The notes below the pieces were generated by a model. That model was not told where the DNA came from, made no database searches, and saw only the letters and a program-made list of their open reading frames with translations. DNA of 64,000 nt, taken from Cellulosilyticum ruminicola JCM 14822 (GTDB lineage: Bacteria > Bacillota > Clostridia > Lachnospirales > Cellulosilyticaceae). A program made the position numbers and the translations under genes. The stretch is from NCBI RefSeq assembly GCF_001311925.1, contig NZ_BBCG01000002.1, positions 103,735 to 167,734 of the forward strand. Reading direction: 5' to 3'. Shown one piece after another: positions 8,419 to 16,973 of this stretch; the stretch's first letter is position 1, and each line of letters opens with the position of its first letter.

Positions 8419-11343
8419 TTAATTAAAACTTAATGTAACTTGATGTAATTTACCATCATTTACTAATTTCACACGGTTTCCTTCTACTGCACTTCCGTCT
8501 ACAGTAAGTGAGTAGTTGCTATTAGCTAAACGAGTAAACCCTTCTGGTTTTGTAATATTGATTGTGTATTCAGATGTATAGAATCTAAGTGTGTATTTTA
8601 CATTAGTTTCTTTTTCATCTAAGATTGGATCTAATACAAGTGATTCATTGTCATATTCGATACCTAACATTTCGAATAATGTAATTGTAAGCCATGTAGA
8701 TGTACCACTAAGTGTTGGCCCAATGTTTTCACCTGTTTGGCTGTTATTGTATTGTGTACACCATCTTGGATTACCACATTTTTTGAATGGATCTTCTAAT
8801 GTTTTGTATGGTAATACCAGTTTAACCATCCAGTAACCTACATCTCTAAGTCTTTCAGCAAGTTTTACATCTTCTACAACTTTTGCTGCTTGCAACATAG
8901 CTGCTGTTGCCATCATTGTAGCATGTTTGAAAATACCACCATTTTCTCTATCCCCAGGGAAGTATTCTCCTGTTGCTGTACTCTTAGCAATTTTTGAAAG
9001 ATCTGTTGGGCTCATAAGTTTAAGTCCAAATGGTGTTTTTAAGTATGTTTCAATACGATCTAACATTACTTTAATTTGTTCATCTGTTGCTGACCTCGAT
9101 AATACTGACCAGCTGAATGAATTTAAGAAGTATGTACCATTAATTTCTGGATCTGAAGAAAATCCATCATTGTTAGCACCTAAGTATGTGATTTCATCAC
9201 CGAATCTGTTGAATAAGATTCTTGCGAAGAAGTCATCTTTCCATGCATATTTTTGGATATTTTCAGCTAATTTTGTATTTACAGCTGTTAAATGTAGCAT
9301 ATATGCTTCATCATTTTGGAATTTAGCGAACTCTTCCATTTCGTTTATAGCTACTTTTAATAAGAATGCATTCATAATACTTTCTGAGTAACCTTTGAAT
9401 GGCCCATCCATTTGTTCTTTTTGTGGACCTGTTAAGTAGTTATCATCTACTTTTAAGCAGTCATTCCAGTCTGCGAAGTCAATAAGTGGAAATCCGTGTT
9501 CACCTACTGAGATTTCAGATGAGTATTTGATAATTGCTTTTAATGTGTCATATACACTACGTTTTTTACCATTTGATTCTGGGATTTCATACATTTCATT
9601 TAAGAATGCTTTATCTCCACTATAGCTTACATAACGGTAAACTGCTTGTACGAGCCATAAACCATCATCTGACCATTTACCTGCTTCTTTACCTTTCCAA
9701 AAGAAGTTGTGGTAGCAGTATCCATATTCGAATACTTTTTCAATCCATTCGCTTAATAATGATTTTGTATATTTGATTTCACCCATAGAAATTAAGTAAT
9801 ATTGAGAAACGAAGATATCTTGGATTTCTCTGAAACCAATTTCACGGTAACCTTTTTGTGTAAGATCAAATGAACGTGATACGAATGTTTGATATAATAC
9901 TTGGAATGGTAAATTTTTATTTACATAGCTATCGAAATCAGCATCGCTAGTTTCTACTTGTAAGTATGTGCTATATTTTTTGTATCCTTCTTGTTGCTCT
10001 CTTAAAGCATTATCAACAACTTCTTTTGTAGCAAATTTATTTTGTAAGTTTACAAGTTCTTCATCAATAACGTTTGATGACACTTCTTTATTATCAAATT
10101 TAGAAACGAGACCTACGAAATGATCACCATATACTGTATCATTTGCATCGATTTCTAAGTTACATCCTAATGCGAAGAAACCTGGTCCTTTTGTATTTAA
10201 GTTATTAGAAAGTTTTCTAAGTCCTTGTGGTTTTAATAAGTTACCGCTTCCTACGAACTCACTGTATTTTGTACAAAGTTCTGTAGCGTATTTTTTAACA
10301 CCTTTTTCAAATGCCATGAATGTTGTGAAACGAACATCTGCTCTAGCATTGATTGGATAGTAGCTTGGTGCATAACCGATTAAGTTACCCTCTTCATCAT
10401 TGATTACTCTTGATTGCATGATAACTGTTGAGTAAACAACGTCTTCCATTAATGCTCCTGGTGCAGTTGTTGCAAGCATACCAGTTGTTACAAGTTTTAC
10501 ATTTCTTTTTGTACCTGTTGTATTTTCAATTGCAATACGTTGTACTTCTGTTGCTACTGGTAACCCTTCATATTGAGGAACTAAGAAAATAGTTCTTGTG
10601 ATTTTAAGACCACATTTTGTTGTGTACTCAATAACTGTGTAGTTTTGACCATGTTTACATGTAGCTGTTTCAATATTTTCATCTAATACATCTGCTGAGT
10701 AGAAAATTTGTTTTCCGTTTTCTACGATGTAGAATTGTCTATTTGCTGGAAAACCGTTTTCTTCTGGTAACATATCCCATCTTGTAGCTAATACTTGAGT
10801 TGCAGCATGTGCTCTAAAGCTTCCTGCACCGAATCTATCAACTACACTTTTAGGTGTTGTTTGAAGTGCTACTTCAAAATTCATACGGTCACCTAATAAC
10901 ATATTTGTATAGAAGTGAGGGCCTGGTACTGGTTTTGTTAAGTCAATAACGTGTTCACCTTTTTCATTGATGCTTCCAGCCCAAGTTTTATAGTTTTTAC
11001 AGATTTCAACCATTGTTTCTGCAATTTGAGCCTTTAATGTTTGCTCTGTAACATTACCATCTTTGTATGTATAATAACTTACTTTATTTCCATCAATATT
11101 AAATAAGTGTGATGCTTTTCTATCTAAGCCATCTACATATTGACTTACTACTTCATCTTTAAGTATTTCGTTAATTGCTGGTACATAGAAAGCAAATCCT
11201 CCTACAGCAATTACATTATTTAATGCTATATCTATAAATTGGCTGTCATATACTAACTGTTCATTTAATTGTGCTTTAAAATAGTTTTGTACTTTCTCGT
11301 TTGTTGTGCCTAATACGTCCCTTGCTAATGTTTTAGTTAACAT
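8419..11343 (-). CDS. cdp: Cellodextrin phosphorylase (GH94)
   Basis: This 974-residue enzyme should split cellodextrins (cellotriose and longer) with phosphate, yielding glucose 1-phosphate and a shortened chain in the cytoplasm. Length and many segments match the Clostridium thermocellum cellodextrin phosphorylase pattern: HFYTNMLLGDRMNFE, QTTPKSVVDRFGAGSFRAHA, QVLATRWDMLPEENGFPANR, GYREIGFREIQDIF and NIGPTLSGTSTWL. The catalytic Asp is in FADWNDCLK near residue 626. A GGAG site precedes the ATG. It is first in the pair with the second GH94 gene, and the ABC importer downstream would supply substrate. The upstream leader is long and hairpin-rich, with a strong terminator-like hairpin about 250 bp before the start. 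Confidence 0.95.
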   Translation of the reverse strand: MLTKTLARDVLGTTNEKVQNYFKAQLNEQLVYDSQFIDIALNNVIAVGGFAFYVPAINEILKDEVVSQYVDGLDRKASHLFNIDGNKVSYYTYKDGNVTEQTLKAQIAETMVEICKNYKTWAGSINEKGEHVIDLTKPVPGPHFYTNMLLGDRMNFEVALQTTPKSVVDRFGAGSFRAHAATQVLATRWDMLPEENGFPANRQFYIVENGKQIFYSADVLDENIETATCKHGQNYTVIEYTTKCGLKITRTIFLVPQYEGLPVATEVQRIAIENTTGTKRNVKLVTTGMLATTAPGALMEDVVYSTVIMQSRVINDEEGNLIGYAPSYYPINARADVRFTTFMAFEKGVKKYATELCTKYSEFVGSGNLLKPQGLRKLSNNLNTKGPGFFALGCNLEIDANDTVYGDHFVGLVSKFDNKEVSSNVIDEELVNLQNKFATKEVVDNALREQQEGYKKYSTYLQVETSDADFDSYVNKNLPFQVLYQTFVSRSFDLTQKGYREIGFREIQDIFVSQYYLISMGEIKYTKSLLSEWIEKVFEYGYCYHNFFWKGKEAGKWSDDGLWLVQAVYRYVSYSGDKAFLNEMYEIPESNGKKRSVYDTLKAIIKYSSEISVGEHGFPLIDFADWNDCLKVDDNYLTGPQKEQMDGPFKGYSESIMNAFLLKVAINEMEEFAKFQNDEAYMLHLTAVNTKLAENIQKYAWKDDFFARILFNRFGDEITYLGANNDGFSSDPEINGTYFLNSFSWSVLSRSATDEQIKVMLDRIETYLKTPFGLKLMSPTDLSKIAKSTATGEYFPGDRENGGIFKHATMMATAAMLQAAKVVEDVKLAERLRDVGYWMVKLVLPYKTLEDPFKKCGNPRWCTQYNNSQTGENIGPTLSGTSTWLTITLFEMLGIEYDNESLVLDPILDEKETNVKYTLRFYTSEYTINITKPEGFTRLANSNYSLTVDGSAVEGNRVKLVNDGKLHQVTLSFN

Positions 11344-11593
11344 ACATTTCTCCTTTATACGTTAATTTTATAACTGTTATTTTAATAATAAGATATTCTA
11401 ACTTATAAGATAACCGTATAATATTAAGCTTTTTCATAAAATAATTACTATCTTTTTAGTGTCTTTGGTTAGTTTTCATCAAACTTAGAGAATAATCTTT
11501 GTAACTTATACCAAAAATATCATCTTCTGTTTTTTATACTTATTAACAGTATAAAAGTTGTCAGCAAAAGCTGCAATGTCATTAAGTTAAGAT

Positions 11594-11640
11594 GACAAAA
11601 AAGATCTCTATACTAATCAAATGGTATAGGGATCTTTTTT
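11594..11640. terminator. Bidirectional terminator hairpin
   Basis: The inverted repeat AAAAAAGATCTCTATAC ... GTATAGGGATCTTTTTT forms a long stem with T-runs on both strands. On the minus strand it would stop transcription entering the cdp leader from upstream, either as a simple terminator or as the expression platform of a leader RNA. Confidence 0.75.
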
Positions 11641-11687
11641 GAAAAAAATATTGACAAGTCTAAAAAAATGTAGAAGTCATAATTGCA

Positions 11688-11826
11688 AAAAATCTTATTC
11701 CTATAAGGCCTGACAGGCCTAGGAAACGACATCTAACTATCAAGATTTTTCATAGCTTCTTTTATAGGGTAGCATAAATTTTTATGATTAAATAGAAATT
11801 TTGAGACAGATGCAAATCTGTTTATT
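11688..11826 (-). ncRNA. Candidate structured RNA of unknown class
   Basis: On the minus strand an outer stem AAAAATCTT/AAGATTTTT encloses TTCCTA/TAGGAA and AGGCCT/AGGCCT with a three-base loop, leaving a 15-base bulge (GATAGTTAGATGTCG) on the 5' side, and ends in TTTTTT. Upstream are a CATAAA/TTTATG hairpin and an ACAGAT-GCAA-ATCTGT tetraloop hairpin. I recognise no known riboswitch or small-RNA consensus. It may be no more than a complex terminator. The strand is inferred from the T-run and a possible upstream promoter. Confidence 0.3.
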
Positions 11827-11849
11827 TGTAGTGCCTAAAAATAAAAAAG

Positions 11850-11883
11850 AAGTTGCAGAAATGAATCTTCAACTTCTTTTTTC
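11850..11883. terminator. Bidirectional terminator hairpin
   Basis: The inverted repeat AAAAGAAGTTG ... CAACTTCTTTTTT has T-runs on both strands. On the minus strand it follows the small C_GCAxxG_C_C gene by about 250 bp. Confidence 0.7.
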
Positions 11884-12128
11884 TAAAGAGTACGTTTCTA
11901 ACACAATGTTAACTTAATAACATTGGAAAAAGCTGACAACTCTTTTTATATAATAGGATTTGATTACTTTTTTATTATACTGGAAAAGGTTCTGATTTAT
12001 CAATGCACTATGTACCTATAAAAATACATATTATTTTGTTTAATTGTTACCATAATATGGTAGCCCTAATTTTATGTCTATCTTTTATTAGCTATTTCCC
12101 TAAAAAGATTATCAAACTATACTAAATA

Positions 12129-12539
12129 TTATAAATCTTCCCCAACAAGCGCTTCTAAAATTTCACAAGCGTCTTTTACAAAATCACCACACATTTCAAA
12201 ATGACTACCTGAACGATTCTCAAGGAGTGTTCCACAGACGCTTGAGCCATGTTTATCTTTAAAACGTGTTGAAAACTCTTTTACAAGTCTGAAAGTCTTA
12301 AGTCTTGCTTCACCATCACTAGCCTCTGTACGTCCATATAATAAACTAATAACCATATAAGCTCCTGTTACTGCGCCACATTCACCTCTCATGCCGCCCA
12401 TGCCACCACCAAATCCTTGAGAAACTTTAAGCGCCATGTTATAGTCCATTCCCAAATCTTTTGCATATGCAGCAAATACAGCCTGTGAACAAGAAAATCC
12501 CTCTTTAAATATTGCTAATGCTTCCTCTACTTTACTCAT
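12129..12539 (-). CDS. C_GCAxxG_C_C family (redox-active) protein
   Basis: This 136-residue protein belongs to the small Cys-rich family named for its C_GCAxxG_C_C pattern. Seen here are an N-terminal GFSCSQAVFAAYA, the Gly/Met-rich GFGGGMGGMRGECGAVTGAYM, SSVCGTLL and two C-terminal Cys (MCGDFVKDACEILE). The family is often found in anaerobes and is thought to act in redox or metal chemistry, but no reaction is established. The ATG follows an AGAGGAAGTAAG-type site. It is flanked by long non-coding stretches on both sides, so it is probably monocistronic. Confidence 0.85.
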   Translation of the reverse strand: MSKVEEALAIFKEGFSCSQAVFAAYAKDLGMDYNMALKVSQGFGGGMGGMRGECGAVTGAYMVISLLYGRTEASDGEARLKTFRLVKEFSTRFKDKHGSSVCGTLLENRSGSHFEMCGDFVKDACEILEALVGEDL

Positions 12540-13009
12540 CTTACTTCCTCTTTTCTATAGTTTTTCTCCTACTTATTATACAATCTTTTGTATATATTTT
12601 AAATTTATATTAAATTATAAAAATAGATACAAAAAGGCACATACACAACGTACGCGCCCTTGTATCTATAAAATGAAATACAATTAACTTTATGGTATCT
12701 TCATTATACTTAATCCACTTAAATTTAACAATAGTTAAAACGAATAAATTTTCAAATAATTTGATTTATTTTCCGTCAATTTGACGTAAAATAAAAATCA
12801 TGCCTCTTCATTATAGTTTTGTGTATCAAATCTATACATTTTAAACATATTCCTAGCATATGCTTCAACTCTACCATATGTAAATAAAAATTTTTTACTT
12901 ACATCTTACTTAACTTTAATTTTATTAAGTTAAATGTAAAAATTATTTACTTACATATAAAAAAGCTGCCCTGGAAACTTTCTAAGACAACTTTTCTATA
13001 TAAATTTTA
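12540..13009. other. 470-bp non-coding region with inverted repeats
   Basis: No gene is seen. It holds a strong hairpin at about 12621-12668 (ATAGATACAA/TTGTATCTAT arms with inner GGC/GCC), a small operator-like repeat CGTCA-ATT-TGACG near 12775-12787, and a TTAACTT ... AAGTTAA repeat near 12909-12933 flanked by two copies of TTTACTTACAT. The end next to aspS (12959-12995) has an imperfect AAAAGCTG ... CAACTTTT hairpin that probably terminates hisS-aspS. Confidence 0.5.
12959..12995 (-). terminator. Probable terminator of the hisS-aspS operon
   Basis: An imperfect inverted repeat AAAAGCTGCC ... AGACAACTTTT lies just downstream of the aspS stop, in an AT-rich context. Several mismatches make it weaker than the other terminators in the window. 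Confidence 0.5.
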
Positions 13010-14812
13010 TTATTCTTCTACAGTTTCTTCTACTGCAGCTTGAATAGCAATTGCTAATTCATCTAATTGTTTTTGATCTACTAAACCTGGTGCTTCTGTC
13101 ATTAAACAGCTTGCATCTTTTACTTTAGGGAATGCAATTACGTCACGAATGCTTTCAGCCTGAGCCATAAGCATAATCATACGGTCAAGACCGAATGCGA
13201 GTCCTCCGTGTGGTGGTACACCATATTTAAATGCATTTAATAAGAATCCAAAACGTTCTTCTGCTTGTTCATCTGTGAATCCAAGAAGGTTGAACATTCT
13301 TTTTTGGATATCGTTTTGGTAAATACGGATACTACCGCCACCAAGTTCGCATCCATTAAGTGCAAGGTCATAAGCTTTTGCTCTTACTGCACCTGGATTT
13401 GTTTCCATAAGTGGTAAATCTTCATCCATTGGCATTGTGAATGGGTGGTGCATAGCTACATATCTTCCTGCTTCTTCATCATACTCAAGAAGTGGGAATT
13501 CTGTAATCCATACGAATCTGAATTCATCTTTATTGATAAGATTAAGTCTCCTAGCCACTTCAAGACGAAGTGCACCAAGTGTAGCAAATACTACTGATGG
13601 TTTATCCGCTACTACTAAAATAAGGTCATCTTTATCTGCACCCATTTTTTCTTTGATAGCTGCAATTGTTTCTTCATTTAAGAATTTAGCGAATGAAGAT
13701 TTTTCTTCTCCATCTGTTTTAATTTGATGCCAAGCTACACCTTTAGCTCCAAAGTCTTGTCCGTATTTAACTAATGCATCAATTTGTTTGCGTCCTAAGT
13801 CTCCCATACCTTTGGCATTGATAGCTCTTACTGTGCCACCATTTGCGATAGCATTTTCAAATACAGCAAATCCACACCCTTTAACGATGTCTGTTAAATC
13901 GTTAAGTTCTACACCGAAACGAAGGTCTGGTTTATCGCTACCGAAACGATCCATAGCTTCAGCATATGTCATTCTTTGGATTGGAAGTTGTACTTCGATA
14001 CCCATAGTTTCTTTGAATACTTGATGAATAAGTCTTTCGTTTACACCCATAACGTCATCAGCATCTACGAAAGAAAGTTCCATATCGATTTGTGTGAATT
14101 CTGGTTGACGATCTGCACGAAGGTCTTCGTCACGGAAACATTTTACGATTTGGAAATATCTATCATACCCTGATACCATAAGTAATTGTTTGAATAATTG
14201 TGGTGATTGTGGTAATGCATAAAAATTACCTGGGTGTACACGAGATGGTACTAAATAGTCACGCGCACCTTCTGGTGTTGATTTTGTAAGCATAGGTGTT
14301 TCGATTTCAAGGAATCCTTCTGTTTCAAGGAAACGACGTACACTTTGTGCTACTTTACTACGAAGAATAAGATTTTTTTGCATATCAGCTCTTCTAAGGT
14401 CAAGGTAACGATATTTTAAACGAAGTTCTTCTTTTGTATCAATGTTTTCTAAGATTTCGAATGGTGTTGTTTCAGCTTCTGAAAGGATGCGAAGTTCTTT
14501 CACATCAATTTCGATATCTCCTGTTTGCATTGATTTATTTGCATCTGTTCCACGAGATACTACTGTCCCGCGAGCAGCGATTACATATTCACTTCTAAGT
14601 GTTTCAGCTTTTTCAAATACTTCTTTCTCTGTGTTTTCATTAAAAGATAATTGTAAAAGACCTGAACGGTCACGAAGTGTGATGAATAAAATTTGTCCTA
14701 AGTTTCTTCTTCTTTGTACCCATCCCATTACAACAACTTCTTGGCCAACGTTAGCGGCACTGAGTTCTGTACAACGATGAGTTCTTTTTAAACCTTGCAT
14801 TGATTCTGACAT
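13010..14812 (-). CDS. aspS: Aspartyl-tRNA synthetase
   Basis: This 600-residue class II enzyme charges tRNA with aspartate in the cytoplasm. It shows the bacterial AspRS layout: an N-terminal OB-fold anticodon-binding domain (GWVQRRRNLGQILFITLRDR), motif 1 and following (FLEIETPMLTKSTPEGARDY), motif 2 (FRDEDLRADRQPEFTQIDME), the bacterial insertion domain, and motif 3 (GLAFGLDRMIML). The start ATG follows AGGAGGCTCATT. It is the second gene of the hisS-aspS operon, but the 523-bp gap from hisS contains a large palindromic element. The T-box upstream of hisS would control both if the transcript runs through. Confidence 0.97.
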   Translation of the reverse strand: MSESMQGLKRTHRCTELSAANVGQEVVVMGWVQRRRNLGQILFITLRDRSGLLQLSFNENTEKEVFEKAETLRSEYVIAARGTVVSRGTDANKSMQTGDIEIDVKELRILSEAETTPFEILENIDTKEELRLKYRYLDLRRADMQKNLILRSKVAQSVRRFLETEGFLEIETPMLTKSTPEGARDYLVPSRVHPGNFYALPQSPQLFKQLLMVSGYDRYFQIVKCFRDEDLRADRQPEFTQIDMELSFVDADDVMGVNERLIHQVFKETMGIEVQLPIQRMTYAEAMDRFGSDKPDLRFGVELNDLTDIVKGCGFAVFENAIANGGTVRAINAKGMGDLGRKQIDALVKYGQDFGAKGVAWHQIKTDGEEKSSFAKFLNEETIAAIKEKMGADKDDLILVVADKPSVVFATLGALRLEVARRLNLINKDEFRFVWITEFPLLEYDEEAGRYVAMHHPFTMPMDEDLPLMETNPGAVRAKAYDLALNGCELGGGSIRIYQNDIQKRMFNLLGFTDEQAEERFGFLLNAFKYGVPPHGGLAFGLDRMIMLMAQAESIRDVIAFPKVKDASCLMTEAPGLVDQKQLDELAIAIQAAVEETVEE

Positions 14813-14832
14813 AATGAGCCTCCTATTTAGGG

Positions 14833-15077
14833 TACTTAATGAGGAGGGCCGGGGCCGGAGGTGTGAGTGTGAGTGTGACTTCCGATTTCTAACTGCGTGT
14901 TTTGGGAATAACTAAGCTCATTTTTTGATAAACGTGCTGAACTCCCTCCGCTATCGCTTCGGTCAAACAGCAGCACTAAGTGCCATCAAAAATTGGCTAA
15001 GTTATTCTTCCAAAACACTCCGTAATGAAATCTTCAGTCACACTCACACCTCCATCCCCTGGTCTCCTATTAAGTAA
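14833..15077. repeat. Long palindromic (MITE-like) element between hisS and aspS
   Basis: Two arms of about 90 bases are imperfect inverted repeats: the left runs from TACTTAATGAGGAG through GGAGGTGTGAGTGTG and TTTTGGGAATAACTAAG to TTTTTTGAT near 14929; the right is the complement from ATCAAAAATTGG through CACACTCACACCTCC to AGGAG/ATTAAGTA near 15077. The loop of about 55 bases has its own GTGCTG ... CAGCAC stem. It is richer in GC than its surroundings and has no coding potential. Size and terminal inverted repeats resemble a non-autonomous transposable element or an intergenic repeat family. It replaces what would normally be a short intergenic gap. Confidence 0.75.
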
Positions 15078-15335
15078 AATTTTCGTCTATGTTTTTAGAT
15101 GATGTTTTTTGCTTGACAGATAGGTCAAGTGCTTTATCTGGGATTTTGTTAATGTGTTGTACTTGATTAGACTGGGTTGGCTTGTAAGTTTACTTGGTGT
15201 AAACTTGAAGCATATACCTTTTATGTTTACCTGATTGGTTATGCTTTCGAGTTTATGTGCTCGTTTCACCGCACATCGCCTAGTCTTTCTCACCGTAAGC
15301 CTAGTCTACTTGCAAGCAGGTTAAAGGGTAAAATA
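15078..15335. other. Non-coding segment between hisS and the palindromic element
   Basis: I see no gene. Visible features are an AAGTTTAC ... GTAAACTT inverted repeat near 15185-15211 and two copies of GCCTAGTCT near 15279-15308. The only open frames are short and lack a ribosome-binding site. Confidence 0.4.
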
Positions 15336-16610
15336 TTAGTCTTCTACGCCTTTGATTGTGTTTTTTACTACTTGTACAAATTGGTTAAGTGGAATAGTTA
15401 CAGCGTCTCCTGATTCCATTTCTTTGAGTTGGATTTCGCCGTTTTCTAGTTCGCTTTCGCCGATGATTGCTGAGTAGCGTGCGTTAATTTTGTTTGCATA
15501 TTTCATTTGTGCTTTGATACTTCTTGCGAGGTGATCTGTTTCTGCGCTGATACCTTCTTGTCTTAATAAGTTAACAAGTTTGATGGCTTCAACTTTGGCT
15601 ACGTCTCCTCTGAATCCAATGAAGATATCTCTTGCAGCTGGTTTTAGTGCGTCTTTGTTTTCTGCATCGCGAACGATTACGAGTCTTTCCATACCTGCAC
15701 CGAATCCTACTGCTGGTACGTGTTTGCCTCCGATTTCGTCTACGAGTCTATCGTAACGTCCTCCACCGCAAACTGTTCCTTGTGCTCCGATATCGTTTGA
15801 AACGAATTCGAATACTGTTTTTGTATAGTAATCAAGACCACGTACAATACCTGGGTCAATTACAAATGGAATACCCATAGCTGTAAGTAAGCTTTGAAGT
15901 TCTTCAAAGTGTGCTCTACATCCTTCATCTAATGAATCTAATGTAGTTGGAGCATTTTGTAAGTGTTCTTGACACTCTGGGTTTTTACAGTCTAAAACAC
16001 GAAGTGGATTTTTTTCCATTCTTTCTTGACAAAGAGGACAGAGATGTTCTCTTTTTTCGTATAAGAAGTTTTTAAGTGTTTCATTGTATTTTTTTCTACA
16101 TTCTGGTCCACCTAAAGAGTTAAGATGAAGCTCTACTTTGTTAATTCCTAATCTTTTAAGTAAAGTTGAACCTAAAGCGATAACTTCAGCATCTGCTGTT
16201 GGTGAATCTGTTCCAAACATTTCTACACCGAATTGGTGGAATTGTCTTTGACGACCTGCTTGTGGTCTTTCATACCTAAATGTTGGTGAGATGTAGTAGA
16301 GTTTAGTAGGTTGTGTATCTGCATACATGCTATGTTCTAAGAAAGCTCTTACTACGGCTGCTGTACTTTCAGGTTTAAGGGTAATATCATTATTTCCTTT
16401 GTCTGTGAAAGAATACATTTCTTTATTTACAACATCTGTCGTTTCACCAACGCCTCTTTTAAAGAGGTTTGTGAATTCGAACATTGGTGTTCTAATTTGG
16501 TTAAAGCAGAAATCGTCACATAAGCCTCTAATGATTTCTTCCATGTCTAACCATTTTCTCATTTCTTCTCCAAAGATATCTTTGGTTCCTTTAAGGGCAC
16601 GAAGTTCCAT
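15336..16610 (-). CDS. hisS: Histidyl-tRNA synthetase
   Basis: This 424-residue class II enzyme charges tRNA-His. Typical HisRS features are ALKGTKDIFGEE at the N-terminus, motif 2 FRYERPQAGRQRQFHQFG, the histidine-specific GLDYYTKTVFEF and GTVCGGGRYDRL, and a C-terminal anticodon-binding domain (RDIFIGFRGDVAKVEA onward). A four-Cys cluster (LCPLCQER ... CKNPEC) in the insertion region suggests a small zinc-binding site. It is the first gene after the T-box leader and probably heads the hisS-aspS operon. Confidence 0.97.
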   Translation of the reverse strand: MELRALKGTKDIFGEEMRKWLDMEEIIRGLCDDFCFNQIRTPMFEFTNLFKRGVGETTDVVNKEMYSFTDKGNNDITLKPESTAAVVRAFLEHSMYADTQPTKLYYISPTFRYERPQAGRQRQFHQFGVEMFGTDSPTADAEVIALGSTLLKRLGINKVELHLNSLGGPECRKKYNETLKNFLYEKREHLCPLCQERMEKNPLRVLDCKNPECQEHLQNAPTTLDSLDEGCRAHFEELQSLLTAMGIPFVIDPGIVRGLDYYTKTVFEFVSNDIGAQGTVCGGGRYDRLVDEIGGKHVPAVGFGAGMERLVIVRDAENKDALKPAARDIFIGFRGDVAKVEAIKLVNLLRQEGISAETDHLARSIKAQMKYANKINARYSAIIGESELENGEIQLKEMESGDAVTIPLNQFVQVVKNTIKGVED

Positions 16611-16660
16611 AACTTACTCCTTTCATTTGTACATCTTATTAAATAACTAATTTATGCAAT

Positions 16661-16925
16661 AAAAAACGCCCCTGACATAACTGTCAGGGACGATATTACC
16701 GTGTTGCCACCCTGTTTCAAAGTATATGCTTTTATAGTATAACCATAAACAAAAATACTTTGCACTTTATAAGCGGATAACGCTGCTTAGGCGTCGCCTC
16801 CTACTTATAATGTTTCAGAGACACTCTCCAAGATGTCTTCAAAGCTATTTGTGAACTTTCAGCCTGGATTCACTCTCTGATGGGTAAGCTTCTACTTCTT
16901 CTTGTCATCGATTTAATAGTGTATT
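16661..16925 (-). promoter_or_regulatory. T-box leader controlling hisS-aspS (proposed Asp specifier)
   Basis: The minus strand carries the T-box sequence AGGGTGGCAACACGG (16699-16713) followed by an intrinsic terminator (GTCCCTGACAG ... TGTCAGGGGC then TTTTTT, 16662-16691). Upstream is a long Stem I with the AGAGAG-type bulge (CAGAGAGTGAATCC). The likely specifier is GAC at 16835-16837, within AAGACATCTTGG at the 3' base of Stem I; this would read tRNA-Asp, the substrate of the second gene. A His (CAC) specifier elsewhere in Stem I is less well placed. Uncharged tRNA would stabilise the antiterminator and switch on both synthetases. Confidence 0.92.
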
Positions 16926-16933
16926 ATTTTTAT

Positions 16934-16961
16934 ATTGTACCAAAGTTTCTGCTTTAGTCAA
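16934..16961 (-). promoter_or_regulatory. Promoter of the T-box/hisS-aspS transcript
   Basis: On the minus strand, TTGACT (16956-16961) and TACAAT (16934-16939) are separated by 16 bases, directly upstream of the T-box leader. This is a good sigma-A-type match in the right place. Confidence 0.7.
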
Positions 16962-16973
16962 CCCCTTGCACTA

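Larger units (their letters stand above)
11344..12128. other. 785-bp non-coding region upstream of cdp, hairpin-rich
   Basis: No convincing gene is seen here. The segment holds two strong bidirectional terminator-like hairpins (about 11596-11640 and 11850-11883), and between them a further nested hairpin (about 11690-11747) plus a small GCAA-tetraloop hairpin near 11810-11826. On the minus strand a possible promoter (TTGCAT, 17-base spacer, TTTAAT) lies near 11789-11817. The last 250 bp before cdp are AT-rich and unstructured by eye. Confidence 0.5.

Noticed and set aside
8591..9776. Plus-strand open frames opposite cdp
   Set aside because: They are shadows of the cdp coding frame without ribosome-binding sites.
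11344..12128. A known riboswitch class upstream of cdp
   Set aside because: I compared it by eye with purine, c-di-GMP, guanidine, fluoride and T-box patterns and found no match.
15087..15413. Short open frames between aspS and hisS
   Set aside because: They lack ribosome-binding sites and family-like sequence, and overlap hisS or repeat-rich non-coding DNA.
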